Shown: positions 21,240-29,352, counted from the first letter of the stretch. The stretch: DNA of 46,510 nucleotides from an uncultured Oscillospiraceae bacterium (GCA_910587255.1 CAJUKT010000064.1:1-46510), one strand, 5' to 3'. Notes: generated from the letters alone by a model not told the origin. Translations and numbers: made by a program.

Positions 21240-21749
21240 ATGAACGCCAGCCAGCGCCGGGCGCACATTTTGGATTATCTGAGGGCCGCCCAGGCCCCCT
21301 TGTCTGCCACCGCCCTGGCCCAGCGCCTGTCGGTGAGCCGCCAGATCATCGTGGGGGACGTGGCCCTGCTCCGGGCCTCTGGGGAGGGGGTCACCGCCAC
21401 CCCCCGGGGCTATGTGCTGGACCGGCCCCGGCCGGGGCTCACCCGCACCGTGGCCTGCCTCCACAGCGGGGCGGACATGGAGCGGGAGCTGACGCTGGTG
21501 GTGGACCAGGGCTGCACGGTGGTCAACGTCATTGTGGAGCACCCCGTATATGGCCAGCTCACCGGGCCGCTGGACCTTTCCTCCCGGTATGATATTTTGG
21601 AGTTTATACGAAAAGTTGAGGAAAACGCCGCCCGGCCCCTGTCTGCGCTGACGGACGGCATCCATCTGCACACCCTGCGCTGCCCGGACGAGAGGGCGTT
21701 TGAACGGGCGGCGGCAGCGCTGGCTGCGGAGGGGTTTTTGGTGAAATAG
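21240..21749 (+). CDS. niaR: NiaR-type transcriptional repressor (HTH plus 3H domain)
   Basis: This 169-residue protein has an N-terminal winged helix (RRAHILDYLRAAQAPLSATALAQRLSVSRQIIVGDVALLR, shown here only as a region at residues 6-45) and a C-terminal 3H domain. The three conserved histidines are in VACLHSGADMERELTLV, IVEHPVYGQL and DGIHLHTLRC. Family members (YrxA/NiaR) bind a metal and repress NAD synthesis and niacin uptake genes in response to nicotinate. No NAD gene is adjacent, so targets lie elsewhere. The start MNASQ with GGAAGGAG is preferred over an upstream frame opening at 21192, which falls between the -10 and the start. Confidence 0.88.
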   Translation: MNASQRRAHILDYLRAAQAPLSATALAQRLSVSRQIIVGDVALLRASGEGVTATPRGYVLDRPRPGLTRTVACLHSGADMERELTLVVDQGCTVVNVIVEHPVYGQLTGPLDLSSRYDILEFIRKVEENAARPLSALTDGIHLHTLRCPDERAFERAAAALAAEGFLVK

Positions 21750-21756
21750 GGGGTGC

Positions 21757-22045
21757 GCGGTCTGTAGTCGTGCTGCGAAGCCTCCGCGACGGGGACTAAG
21801 TCCTCCGGCTGCGCCCAAACCCATCCGGCGCTGCGCGCCTGCTTGGGGTTTTGGCTCCGCTCCGGCCTTAGTCCCCTGCTCCCGGCTTCTTCGCAACCTG
21901 GAGCTGTGCTGCGCCTGCCCGCGACGCGCGGCTTCCCTCCGTCTCGGGCAAAACCCGCCCCCGCTGCGCGGCGGCTGGGCTTTTGCCTTCGCTTTGGTTC
22001 ATCTGCGCTGCTTGCAACGGCTCCGCAACCCGTAGTTGCGGAAAC
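21757..22045 (+). repeat. G+C-rich hairpin repeat region
   Basis: This ~290-base intergenic stretch has no gene. It contains nested hairpins (GGGACTAAG with CTTAGTCC; CCCAAACC with GGTTTTGG) and then CGGCTTCCCTCCGTCTCG, GGCAAAA, a GC hairpin and TTTTGCCTTCGCT. The second half follows the same order as the unit at 33310-33380, so it belongs to the same dispersed family. Confidence 0.65.
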
Positions 22046-22115
22046 TTCCAGTGCCTGCTGGTGGCGCGCAACCGGGTTCTTTGTTACCATAGGGCCATGA
22101 AGGAGGTGGCTTTCC

Positions 22116-22802
22116 ATGAAGCTGAACGAAAAAATACTGCACTATCGAAAAGCGGCCAAGCTGTCCCAGGAGGAGCTGGCCGCCCAGGTCGGGGTATCCC
22201 GCCAGGCGGTGAGCAAGTGGGAGCTGGGCGACGCCACGCCGGAGGTGGACAAGCTGCTCGCGCTGGCGAAGGCATTCGGTGTGACCACCGACGAGCTGCT
22301 CAGCGGGGAGGAGCCCGCCGGGGTGCAGGGGTGCACTCCGCCGCCCCGGGAGGAGACGCCTGTGTATACCGTCCCCAGCGCCCCGGCAGGGGACAATTTT
22401 GACAGGGCCACAGGGCTCATAGGCCGGCTCATCCGGCGGTACGGCTGGCTGGCGGGGGTGTATATCGCCGTAGGAGGACTGCCGATTGCCATCATCGGCG
22501 CGCTGGCCCGCTGGGGCTTCGGGGCCATGTTCGCGGCGTCCAGTGATATGATGGACAGCATGGGCGGCTTCGGCGGGCTTGGCGGCATGGGGGGCGTGGA
22601 GTTCTCCCCCGGCACCCCGCCGGAAGTGCAGCAGGCGATTTTGGAGGAACTGGGCATGGTTCCCGCCGCGTCCCCCCTGGGCGGCGTGGAGGGCTTCTTC
22701 CTGGGCGCGGCCACCGTCGCCATGGCGGCGGGCGTGGTGATGATGATCGCCGGGGCGGTACTGGCGGCCTGGCTTTACCAAAAAGGGAACAAAAAGCTCT
22801 GA
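22116..22802 (+). CDS. XRE-family regulator with C-terminal membrane segments
   Basis: This 228-residue protein begins with a Cro/CI helix-turn-helix (residues 7-60; LSQEELAAQVGVSRQAVSKWE, DKLLALAKAFGVTTDELL). A proline-rich linker and two hydrophobic stretches follow: one near 105-125 (WLAGVYIAVGGLPIAIIGAL) and one near 195-220 (ATVAMAAGVVMMIAGAVLAAW). Between them is a Gly/Met-rich loop. Such membrane-anchored XRE regulators are common in Clostridia; the signal and targets are unknown. AGGAGG precedes the ATG. It lies between a repeat region and the PTS promoter. Confidence 0.85.
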   Translation: MKLNEKILHYRKAAKLSQEELAAQVGVSRQAVSKWELGDATPEVDKLLALAKAFGVTTDELLSGEEPAGVQGCTPPPREETPVYTVPSAPAGDNFDRATGLIGRLIRRYGWLAGVYIAVGGLPIAIIGALARWGFGAMFAASSDMMDSMGGFGGLGGMGGVEFSPGTPPEVQQAILEELGMVPAASPLGGVEGFFLGAATVAMAAGVVMMIAGAVLAAWLYQKGNKKL

Positions 22803-22839
22803 GGGGGCGTCACACCCGCCGGTTTAGGCAAAACGCCCA

Positions 22840-22867
22840 TTGACATTTTCCCCCTGTCCTGTATAAT
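22840..22867 (+). promoter_or_regulatory. sigma-A promoter of the PTS IIC gene
   Basis: TTGACA (22840-22845), 16 bases, TATAAT (22862-22867). A near-perfect palindrome starts 3 bases after the -10. Confidence 0.88.
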
Positions 22868-22870
22868 GAT

Positions 22871-22898
22871 CCGCACAGGTGTCTTGACACCTGTGCGG
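22871..22898. promoter_or_regulatory. 28-bp palindrome over the PTS transcription start
   Basis: CCGCACAGGTGTC and GACACCTGTGCGG form 13 perfect pairs around TT. Its position over the predicted +1 suits a repressor operator, or a 5'-end stem that stabilises the mRNA. No T-run follows, so it is not a terminator. Confidence 0.7.
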
Positions 22899-22902
22899 AC
22901 TT

Positions 22903-23004
22903 AGAAGCCGTACCAATCGCCTCAGCACCCAGCTTTGCGGCCAAAATTGCCGCCGGCAATTTTGACGCGCGAATCTGAATACTTCGGCGATTGGTACAGC
23001 TTCT
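22903..23004. repeat. MITE-like element, copy 1 (PTS leader)
   Basis: AGAAGCCGTACCAATCGCC (22903-22921) and its inverse at 22986-23004 match at 18 of 19 positions. Inside are CAGCACCCAGCTTTGCG, an AATTGCCGCC/GGCAATT hairpin and ATACTTCGGCGATTGG. A related, longer copy lies at 39021-39184. This copy lies in the untranslated leader of the PTS gene. Confidence 0.8.
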
Positions 23005-23031
23005 TATTTTTTGACAGTGGAGGGTGAGGGA

Positions 23032-24129
23032 ATGGAGAAGCTCAGAGCATTTCTGAAACGCAAGGATATTGTGATCTCCGCCAGACGCTATGGCATCGAC
23101 GCGCTGGGGGCCATGGCCCAGGGCCTGTTCTGTTCGCTGCTCATCGGCACCATCGTGAAAACTTTGGGGGAGCAGGCCGGGCTGCAATTTCTGGTGGACG
23201 TGGGGGTGTACGCCTCCGCCATGAGCGGCGCGGCCATGGCCGTGGCCATCGGCTGGGCGCTGAAGGCGCCGCCCATGGTGCTGTTCTCCCTGGCCACGGT
23301 GGGCTATGCCGCCAACGCCCTGGGCAGCACCACCCTGGACGGCGGCAAGGGGGCGGGGGGGCCGCTGGCGGTGCTGTTCATCGCCATCATCGCCGCCGAG
23401 TGCGGCAAGGCCGTGTCCAAGGAGACAAAGGTGGACATTCTGGCCACCCCCCTGGTGACGGTTTTAGCCGGCGTGGGCCTGTCCGCGCTGACGGCCCCGG
23501 CCATCGGCACAGCCGCCACCGCCATCGGCAATGTCACCCGCCTGGCCACCGACGAACAGCCCCTGCTCATGGGGATTCTGGTCAGTGTGGTGATCGGCAT
23601 GGCCCTCACCCTGCCCATCTCCTCGGCGGCCATCTGTGCCGCCTTCAGCCTCACCGGGCTGGCCGGAGGGGCTGCGGTGGCCGGGTGCTGCGCCAACATG
23701 GTGGGCTTTGCCGTGCTGTCCTTTCGGGAGAACCGCTGGGGTGGGCTGGTGAGCCAGGGAATCGGCACCTCCATGCTGCAAATGGGCAATATTGTGAAGA
23801 ATCCCCGCATCTGGCTGCCCGCTATTCTGACCTCGGCCATCACCGGGCCCATCGCCACCTGCGTATTCAAGCTGGAGATGAACGGCCCCCCGGTGTCGGC
23901 GGGCATGGGCACCTGTGGCCTGGTGGGGCAGATCGGCGTGTGGACGGGCTGGATCGCCCCCAGTGAAGACGCCGTTGCCAACGGCGCGGCGGCCATTGTC
24001 CCGGGGGCCTTTGAGTGGGCGGGGCTGCTTTTGATTTCCTTCGTCCTCCCCGCGGTGCTGTGCTGGGCCTTTGGCAATTGGTTTAGAAAAATCGGCTGGA
24101 TCAGAGAGGGCGACTTGGCTCTGGACTGA
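23032..24129 (+). CDS. orphan PTS sugar transporter IIC-like protein
   Basis: This 365-residue integral membrane protein belongs to the PTS_EIIC_2 type (PF13303). It begins MEKLRAFLKRKDIVISARRY, then GIDALGAMAQGLFCSLLIGTI and eight or so hydrophobic segments, with GIGTSMLQMGNIVKNP and NGPPVSAGMGTCGLVGQIG in conserved loops. No IIA, IIB or HPr gene is adjacent, so whether it does phosphotransfer-coupled sugar uptake is uncertain. The start at 23032 has GGAGG 8 bases upstream; an upstream in-frame ATG at 23011 lacks a site. The leader carries a palindrome and a MITE-like element. Confidence 0.88.
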   Translation: MEKLRAFLKRKDIVISARRYGIDALGAMAQGLFCSLLIGTIVKTLGEQAGLQFLVDVGVYASAMSGAAMAVAIGWALKAPPMVLFSLATVGYAANALGSTTLDGGKGAGGPLAVLFIAIIAAECGKAVSKETKVDILATPLVTVLAGVGLSALTAPAIGTAATAIGNVTRLATDEQPLLMGILVSVVIGMALTLPISSAAICAAFSLTGLAGGAAVAGCCANMVGFAVLSFRENRWGGLVSQGIGTSMLQMGNIVKNPRIWLPAILTSAITGPIATCVFKLEMNGPPVSAGMGTCGLVGQIGVWTGWIAPSEDAVANGAAAIVPGAFEWAGLLLISFVLPAVLCWAFGNWFRKIGWIREGDLALD

Positions 24130-24133
24130 CCGG

Positions 24134-24215
24134 GGCTCGTTTGAAAACTGCCTACATGCCCCAACGGCGGGGCTTCTCCCGCCGCTGGGCAATCCTTCAA
24201 TTTTCAAACAGCGCC
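24134..24215. repeat. small inverted-repeat element after the PTS gene
   Basis: GTTTGAAAA (left) and TTTTCAAAC (right) lie within wider, imperfect arms GGCTCGTTTGAAAACTG and its inverse, around an inner CCAACGGCGGG/CCCGCCGCTGGG stem. No T-run follows, so a terminator role is doubtful; it may be another small repeat. Confidence 0.5.
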
Positions 24216-24228
24216 TAGCCGGTTTTGC

Positions 24229-24257
24229 TTGACAAACCCCGGCCGTTTGCGTATACT
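24229..24257 (+). promoter_or_regulatory. sigma-A promoter of the T-box/valS transcript
   Basis: TTGACA (24229-24234), 17 bases, TATACT (24252-24257), just upstream of the T-box stem I. Confidence 0.88.
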
Positions 24258-24263
24258 GAACGG

Positions 24264-24495
24264 GTAAAAGGCTGGGAAGGGAAGCAGTACCCCTCTCCCT
24301 CCGCTTCAGAGAGCGGCCGTTTTGGTGCGAGGCCGCGCGGAGGCAGGGCGAAGTGGTCCCCGAGCCGCGGTGCTGAACGTTCAGTAAGCCCCGCCGTCCT
24401 CCCGCGTTAAGGGATTCGAGCGCCCCGTGCAGGGGAATTCGGGTGGTAACACGGACAACACGTTCGCCCCGGGCCGATTGGCCCGGGGCGTTTTT
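24264..24495 (+). promoter_or_regulatory. T-box riboswitch, valine type
   Basis: The leader shows the stem I elements AGCAGTACC, CAGAGAGCGG and GGTGCGAGGCC. A specifier region GAAGTGGTCCCCGAG follows, in which GTG or GTC (both valine) can be the specifier. Then come the T-box sequence GGGTGGTAACACGG (24441-24454) and a terminator. Uncharged tRNA-Val would pair at both sites and stabilise the antiterminator. The controlled unit is the YcxB-like gene plus valS, which agrees with valine. RF00230 search would confirm boundaries. Confidence 0.93.
24465..24495 (+). terminator. T-box terminator
   Basis: CGCCCCGGGCC and GGCCCGGGGCG form 11 pairs around GATT with T5. It is the OFF structure of the T-box. 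Confidence 0.92.
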
Positions 24496-24512
24496 GTTGG
24501 GAGGGGAGATTT

Positions 24513-25049
24513 TTGTATTATCAATTCAAGCTGAACGGCTACACCATTCAGGATCTGGTGGTGCTGTGCCGCATTACGGCCAAGCGATACCGGCGGGGGC
24601 GCACTGCGGTGCACCGCACGATATACGTTCTCGCGGGACTGGTGCTGCTGGCTACGGGTGCGCTGCTCCTTCTGGAGGCCACCCTCCAGAAGGGGGATTC
24701 CCTCCTCCTGGGGGCTGTGCTGCTGGCAGCAGGCCTGCTGTACCTGGGTCTGGGCATCTTTTACCACCGGCTCACTGCGTGGCGCAGCCACCAAATACAG
24801 CTCAAGGATGTGGGTGAGGTCACCGTCACCCTGGACGACGCCGGGGTGCGGGAGCAGGGTCGGAAGGGGGAGGGCTTCTATCCCTACGCCAGCTTCATCG
24901 GCTGCTTCCACAGCCGGGGGCGGTACTTCCTATTTTTGGACAAGAAGCACGCCGTCATCCTGCCCGAGGCGGCCATGGCCGTGGGCGACCCCGCCGCCTT
25001 CGGCCCCAAGCTGGCGGAAAAGTTCGGCGGGACGGTGCTGGAGGTATAG
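24513..25049 (+). CDS. YcxB-like membrane protein
   Basis: This 178-residue protein has two adjacent membrane segments (about 37-60, IYVLAGLVLLATGALLLLEA, and 64-85). Its soluble C-terminal domain of the YcxB type includes GEGFYPYASFIGCFHSRGRYFLFLDKKHAVILPEAAM. The family function is unknown. The start is a TTG behind a strong GGGAGGGGAG site, giving MYYQFKLNGYTIQD. It lies between the valine T-box and valS with only a 50-base gap to valS, so it is probably controlled by tRNA-Val charging; why a membrane protein shares that control is unclear. Confidence 0.8.
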   Translation: MYYQFKLNGYTIQDLVVLCRITAKRYRRGRTAVHRTIYVLAGLVLLATGALLLLEATLQKGDSLLLGAVLLAAGLLYLGLGIFYHRLTAWRSHQIQLKDVGEVTVTLDDAGVREQGRKGEGFYPYASFIGCFHSRGRYFLFLDKKHAVILPEAAMAVGDPAAFGPKLAEKFGGTVLEV

Positions 25050-25099
25050 CTGCGCCATTTGAATGAGACAGGACAACCGAGAAAGGAATGTGATTGGAT

Positions 25100-27757
25100 A
25101 TGAACAAGGAACTGCCCAAGGTCTATGAGCCCCATGAGGTGGAGGGCCGCGTCTACCAGGCCTGGGAGGACAACGGCTGCTTCCGGGGCGTGCGCGACCC
25201 GGACAAAAAGCCCTTCACCATCGTGATGCCGCCCCCCAACGTCACCGGCCAGCTCCACATCGGCCACGCCATGGACGACGCCATGCAGGATATGCTTATC
25301 CGCTATAAGCGGATGCAGGGCTATGCCGCGCTGTATCTCCCCGGCACCGACCACGCGGGCATCGCCACCCAGATCAAGGTGGAGGAGGAGCTGCGGGAGA
25401 AGGAGGGCCTCACCCGCCACGACCTGGGCCGGGAGAAGTTCCTGGAGCGGGTATGGGACTGGAAGCACAAGTACGGCAGCCGCATTGTGGAGCAGCAGAA
25501 GAAGCTGGGCGTGTCCTGCGATTGGGAGCGCTCCCGCTTCACCATGGACGAGGGTCTGTCCAAGGCGGTGCGCCACGTGTTTGTCTCCCTGTACGACAAG
25601 GGGCTGATCTACAAGGGCTCCCGCATCGTCAACTGGTGCCCCCACTGCGTCACCGCGCTAAGCGACGCGGAGGTGGAGTACCAGGACAAGCCCGGCCATC
25701 TCTGGCACATCAAGTACCCCATCGCGGGGGAGCCGGGGCGGTACGTCATCGTGGCCACCACCCGGCCCGAGACCATGCTGGGCGACACCGGCGTGGCCGT
25801 CAACCCCGCCGACGAGCGGTATCAGGATATCATCGGCAAAAAGTGCCTGCTGCCCCTGATGGACCGGGAGATCCCCATTGTGGCCGACGAGTACGTGGAT
25901 CTGGAGTTCGGCACCGGCTGCGTGAAGATGACCCCCGCCCACGACCCCAACGACTTCGAGGTGGGGCTGCGGCACAGCCTGGACACCATCCGGGTGCTGG
26001 ACGACCACGGTGTGGTGAACGCCAACGGCGGCAAATACCAGGGGCTGGACCGCTACGAGGCCCGCAAGGCCGTGATCGCCGACCTGGAGGCCCTGGGCCT
26101 GCTGGAGAAGATTGAGGACCACCAGCATAACGTGGGCACCTGCTACCGCTGCCACAACGATGTGGAGCCCATTATCTCCGCCCAGTGGTTTGTCAAGATG
26201 GAGCCGCTGGCCAGGGAGGCCCTCCGCGTGGTCAACGAGGGGGAGACCAGGTTCGTTCCAGAGCGCTTCACCAAGACCTACACCAACTGGATGGAGAACG
26301 TCCATGACTGGTGCATCTCCCGCCAGCTGTGGTGGGGGCACCAGATCCCGGTGTGGTACTGCGCGGACTGCGGTAAGATGACCGTATCCGAGGAGGACCC
26401 GGCGCAGTGCGCCCACTGCCGCTCCCAGAACATCACCAGGGACCCGGACGTGCTGGACACCTGGTTTTCCTCCGCCCTTTGGCCCTTCTCCACCCTGGGC
26501 TGGCCGGAAAACACCGAGGATCTGAATTATTTCTATCCCACCGATGTGCTGGTCACCGGCTATGACATTATCTTCTTCTGGGTAGCCCGGATGATCTTCT
26601 CCGGCTGCGAGCACACCGGGAAGCCGCCGTTCCATACGGTGCTCATCCACGGCCTGGTCCGGGACGACAAGGGCCGCAAGATGTCCAAGTCCCTGGGCAA
26701 CGGCATCGACCCGCTGGAGATGGCGGAAAAGTACGGCGCGGACGCTCTGCGCTTCAACCTCATCACCGGCAACGCCCCCGGCAACGACACCCGCTTCTTT
26801 GTGGAGAAGTGCGAGGCCATGCGCAACTTCGCCAATAAAATCTGGAACGCCAGCCGGTTTGTGATGATGAACCTGACCATCCGGGAGTGCGTTTTGCCCG
26901 GCAGGCTGGAGCAGGAGGACAAGTGGATCTTGTCCAAGCTGAACCGGGTGGTGAAAGAGGTCACCGAGAACATGGACGCCTATGAGCTGGGGGTGGCCTC
27001 CGCCAAGGTGTACGACTTCATCTGGAGCGACTACTGTGACTGGTATATTGAGTTCACCAAGGCCCGCCTCCAGGGGGAGGACGAGGGGGCCAAGGAACAG
27101 GCCCAGCAGGTGCTGGTATACGTCCTCACCGGGACGCTGAAGCTGCTGCACCCCTTCATGCCCTTCCTCACCGAGGAGATCTGGCAGGCCCTGCCCCGGG
27201 AGGCGGGCTGTCAGGCCAGGTTCCTCATGCTGGACGCCTGGCCCGTGTACCGGCAGGAGCTGGACTTCCCCCAGGAGGAGAAGTCGGTGGGGCTTATCAT
27301 CGACGCGGTGCGGGCCATCCGGGGCAAGCGGGCGGAGCTGAACGTGCCCCCCTCCAAAAAGGCCCACGTCACCATCGCCACACTGGAGCAGGACGCCTTC
27401 ACCCAGGGCGCCGCCCTGCTCAAGCGGCTGGCCTGGGCCAGCGAAGTGTCCGTCATCGGCCATGCCGGCGCGGGCAGCAGCGATGAGATGATGCAGAAGG
27501 GGCTGGTGGAGCTTCAGACCTACGCCGCGCGCATCTTCCTGCCCCTGGCCGAGCTGGTGGATCTGGACAAGGAGCGGGCGCGGGTGGAAAAGGAGCTGAA
27601 AAAGAACGCCGCCGAGCTGGACAAGCTCACCGCCAAGCTGGGCAATCCCGGCTTTGTGGGCAAGGCCCCCCAGCATGTGGTGGAGGCCGAGCGGGACCGG
27701 GCGGCCAAGCTGGAGGTTCTGGTAAAGAAGCTGGAGGCACAGCTGGCGGCCATGTAA
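25100..27757 (+). CDS. valS: valyl-tRNA synthetase
   Basis: This 885-residue class I synthetase charges tRNA-Val and edits mischarged threonine. It has PPPNVTGQLHIGHA (HIGH at 53-56), the CP1 editing insert, GRKMSKSLGNGIDP (KMSKS near 527-531), an anticodon-binding domain and a C-terminal Lys/Glu-rich coiled-coil arm (about 820-885). The ATG at 25100 gives the usual MNKELPKVYEP start; a TTG at 25094 sits better relative to AAAGGA and remains possible. The gene is governed by the valine T-box at 24264. Confidence 0.97.
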   Translation: MNKELPKVYEPHEVEGRVYQAWEDNGCFRGVRDPDKKPFTIVMPPPNVTGQLHIGHAMDDAMQDMLIRYKRMQGYAALYLPGTDHAGIATQIKVEEELREKEGLTRHDLGREKFLERVWDWKHKYGSRIVEQQKKLGVSCDWERSRFTMDEGLSKAVRHVFVSLYDKGLIYKGSRIVNWCPHCVTALSDAEVEYQDKPGHLWHIKYPIAGEPGRYVIVATTRPETMLGDTGVAVNPADERYQDIIGKKCLLPLMDREIPIVADEYVDLEFGTGCVKMTPAHDPNDFEVGLRHSLDTIRVLDDHGVVNANGGKYQGLDRYEARKAVIADLEALGLLEKIEDHQHNVGTCYRCHNDVEPIISAQWFVKMEPLAREALRVVNEGETRFVPERFTKTYTNWMENVHDWCISRQLWWGHQIPVWYCADCGKMTVSEEDPAQCAHCRSQNITRDPDVLDTWFSSALWPFSTLGWPENTEDLNYFYPTDVLVTGYDIIFFWVARMIFSGCEHTGKPPFHTVLIHGLVRDDKGRKMSKSLGNGIDPLEMAEKYGADALRFNLITGNAPGNDTRFFVEKCEAMRNFANKIWNASRFVMMNLTIRECVLPGRLEQEDKWILSKLNRVVKEVTENMDAYELGVASAKVYDFIWSDYCDWYIEFTKARLQGEDEGAKEQAQQVLVYVLTGTLKLLHPFMPFLTEEIWQALPREAGCQARFLMLDAWPVYRQELDFPQEEKSVGLIIDAVRAIRGKRAELNVPPSKKAHVTIATLEQDAFTQGAALLKRLAWASEVSVIGHAGAGSSDEMMQKGLVELQTYAARIFLPLAELVDLDKERARVEKELKKNAAELDKLTAKLGNPGFVGKAPQHVVEAERDRAAKLEVLVKKLEAQLAAM

Positions 27758-27817
27758 ATTTTTCCTGCCCGCAAGCCCCCTTCGGCAAATTGTGACCTGT
27801 CAAATCCATTATAATGA

Positions 27818-27857
27818 GCGCGATACGGGAAATTCCCCCGTACCGCGCTTATTTTTT
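27818..27857 (+). terminator. terminator-like hairpin ahead of spoIIAA
   Basis: GCGCGATACGGG and CCCGTACCGCGC form a stem with one A-C mismatch, followed by TTATTTTTT. It lies 60 bases after valS and ends only 20 bases before the spoIIAA start codon. It probably ends the valS mRNA. There is no room for a promoter after it, so the spoIIA promoter must lie upstream and the hairpin is inside its leader. Confidence 0.75.
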
Positions 27858-27877
27858 ATACAAGGAAGGGACAAGCC

Positions 27878-28183
27878 ATGCCCATCACCGTTTCCAGCCG
27901 GGACAGCGCGCTGACCATCGCCCTGTCCGGCGAGATCGACCACCACGCCGCCCGGGAGCTGATGGCCCAGCTGGATCAGGCCATTGCCGAGCGCCTGCCC
28001 GCCCATCTGGTGCTGGACCTGTCCGGCGTCACCTTCATGGACAGCTCGGGCATCGCGGTGCTGCTGCGGGCCAGGCGGCAGCTGGGGCACACCGGCGGGG
28101 CCTTGCGGGTGGCCAATATCCCCGCCCAGGCGAGAAGGGTGCTGGACGCCGCCGGCATCGGGCGGCTCATTTCCTTAGATTGA
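27878..28183 (+). CDS. spoIIAA: anti-sigma-F factor antagonist SpoIIAA
   Basis: This 101-residue STAS-domain protein binds SpoIIAB in the forespore and so frees sigma-F. The phosphorylated serine lies in FMDSSGIAVLLRAR (Ser56/57). AAGGAAGGGA precedes the ATG. It is the first gene of a compact three-gene spoIIA operon, 15 bases ahead of spoIIAB. Possible Spo0A-box-like heptamers with one mismatch each (TTCGGCA at 27781 and TGTCAAA at 27798) and a TATAAT at 27810 lie upstream, but the promoter is not proven. Confidence 0.92.
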   Translation: MPITVSSRDSALTIALSGEIDHHAARELMAQLDQAIAERLPAHLVLDLSGVTFMDSSGIAVLLRARRQLGHTGGALRVANIPAQARRVLDAAGIGRLISLD

Positions 28184-28198
28184 GGAGGGCTACATAGA

Positions 28199-28642
28199 AT
28201 GAAAGCCATGGATCAGGTGACCGTCACCTTCACCTCCCGCTCCGCCAACGAGGGCTTTGCCCGGGCGTGCGCGGCCTGCTTCGCCGCCCAGCTGGACCCC
28301 ACTCTGGACGAGGTGGCGGATGTCAAAACCGCCGTCAGCGAGGCGGTGACCAACGCCATCGTCCACGCCTATCCCGACTGCCTGGGGAAAATCACCATGC
28401 GCCTGCGGCTGTTTGAGGGCGGCGTGGTGGAAATCCAGGTGAAGGACTCCGGCGTGGGCATACCCGATGTGGACCAGGCCCGCACCCCCCTCTTTACCAC
28501 CGGCGGGGAGGAGCGCTCCGGCATGGGCTTCACCATCATGGAGAGCTTTATGGACGGCCTCAAGGTGCGTTCCCAGCCGGGAAAGGGCACCACGGTGACC
28601 ATGCGCAAGCGCATCGCCCGCCGGGCGGGCGGACCAAAGTGA
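28199..28642 (+). CDS. spoIIAB: anti-sigma-F factor SpoIIAB (serine kinase)
   Basis: This 147-residue GHKL-type kinase holds sigma-F inactive and phosphorylates SpoIIAA. The ATP site is visible: N-box VKTAVSEAVTNAIVHAY, G1 box VKDSGVGIPDV and G2 GEERSGMGFTIMESFMD. GAGGAGGG is 10 bases before the ATG. Its stop overlaps the GTG start of sigF (GTGA), so partner and sigma factor are translationally coupled, as in other spore formers. Confidence 0.95.
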   Translation: MKAMDQVTVTFTSRSANEGFARACAACFAAQLDPTLDEVADVKTAVSEAVTNAIVHAYPDCLGKITMRLRLFEGGVVEIQVKDSGVGIPDVDQARTPLFTTGGEERSGMGFTIMESFMDGLKVRSQPGKGTTVTMRKRIARRAGGPK

Positions 28643-29352
28643 GAGGGCTGGACGCTCCCGCCCTGCTGGAGGCCGCCAAGGCCGGTGATAACGACGCCTG
28701 CGAGCGCCTGCTGCTGGACAACAGCGGTCTGATCTGGTCGGTGGCCCGGCGCTACTACGGCCGGGGGGTGGACCCGGAGGATCTGTACCAGCTGGGCTGC
28801 CTGGGGTTTTTGAAGGCCGTCCGGGGATTTGACACCGCCTATGGAACCCAGTTTTCCACCTACGCCGTGCCCAAGATCGCGGGGGAGATCCGGCGGTTTT
28901 TGCGGGACGACGGGGCGGTGAAGGTGAGCCGGGGCACCAAGGAGCGGGCCATGGCGCTGCGCCAGCGGCGGCTGGAGCTAAGCCAGCGGCTGGGCCGGGA
29001 GCCCACGGTGGGCGAGCTGGCCCAGGCCACGGGGCTGGAGCCGGAGGATATCGCCGCCGCCGACACCGCCATGCTGTCGGTGGCCTCCCTCCAGGGGGAG
29101 AGCGGGGAGGACGGCTTTTCCCTGGAGACGGTGCTGGGGGACGGCGGCATTGAGGACGAGCTGCTGGAAAGGCTGGCCCTGCGCCACGCCATCGACGCTT
29201 TGCCGGAGCGGGAGCGGATGGTGATTTTGCTGCGGTTTTATAAGAATCTCACCCAGGACCGGGTGTCCAAGGTGCTGGGCGTGAGCCAGGTGCAGGTGTC
29301 CCGGATCGAGCGGCGGGCGGTGGCCCACCTGCGGGAGGCGCTGACGGAATAA
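28639..29352 (+). CDS. sigF: forespore sigma factor SigF
   Basis: This 237-residue sigma-70 family protein has the sporulation-type layout. Region 2 contains DPEDLYQLGCLGFLKAVRGFD and TQFSTYAVPKIAGEIRRFLRDDG, region 3 contains GREPTVGELAQATGLEPEDI, and region 4 ends in a helix-turn-helix LTQDRVSKVLGVSQVQVSRIE. Its position as third gene after spoIIAA and spoIIAB identifies it as sigma-F, the first forespore-specific factor. The start is a GTG inside the spoIIAB stop. A strong terminator follows. Confidence 0.95.
   Translation: MRGLDAPALLEAAKAGDNDACERLLLDNSGLIWSVARRYYGRGVDPEDLYQLGCLGFLKAVRGFDTAYGTQFSTYAVPKIAGEIRRFLRDDGAVKVSRGTKERAMALRQRRLELSQRLGREPTVGELAQATGLEPEDIAAADTAMLSVASLQGESGEDGFSLETVLGDGGIEDELLERLALRHAIDALPERERMVILLRFYKNLTQDRVSKVLGVSQVQVSRIERRAVAHLREALTE

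Noticed and set aside
24225..24817. Open frames of 61 and 124 codons across the T-box
   Set aside because: They overlap T-box and terminator structures and have no ribosome site.
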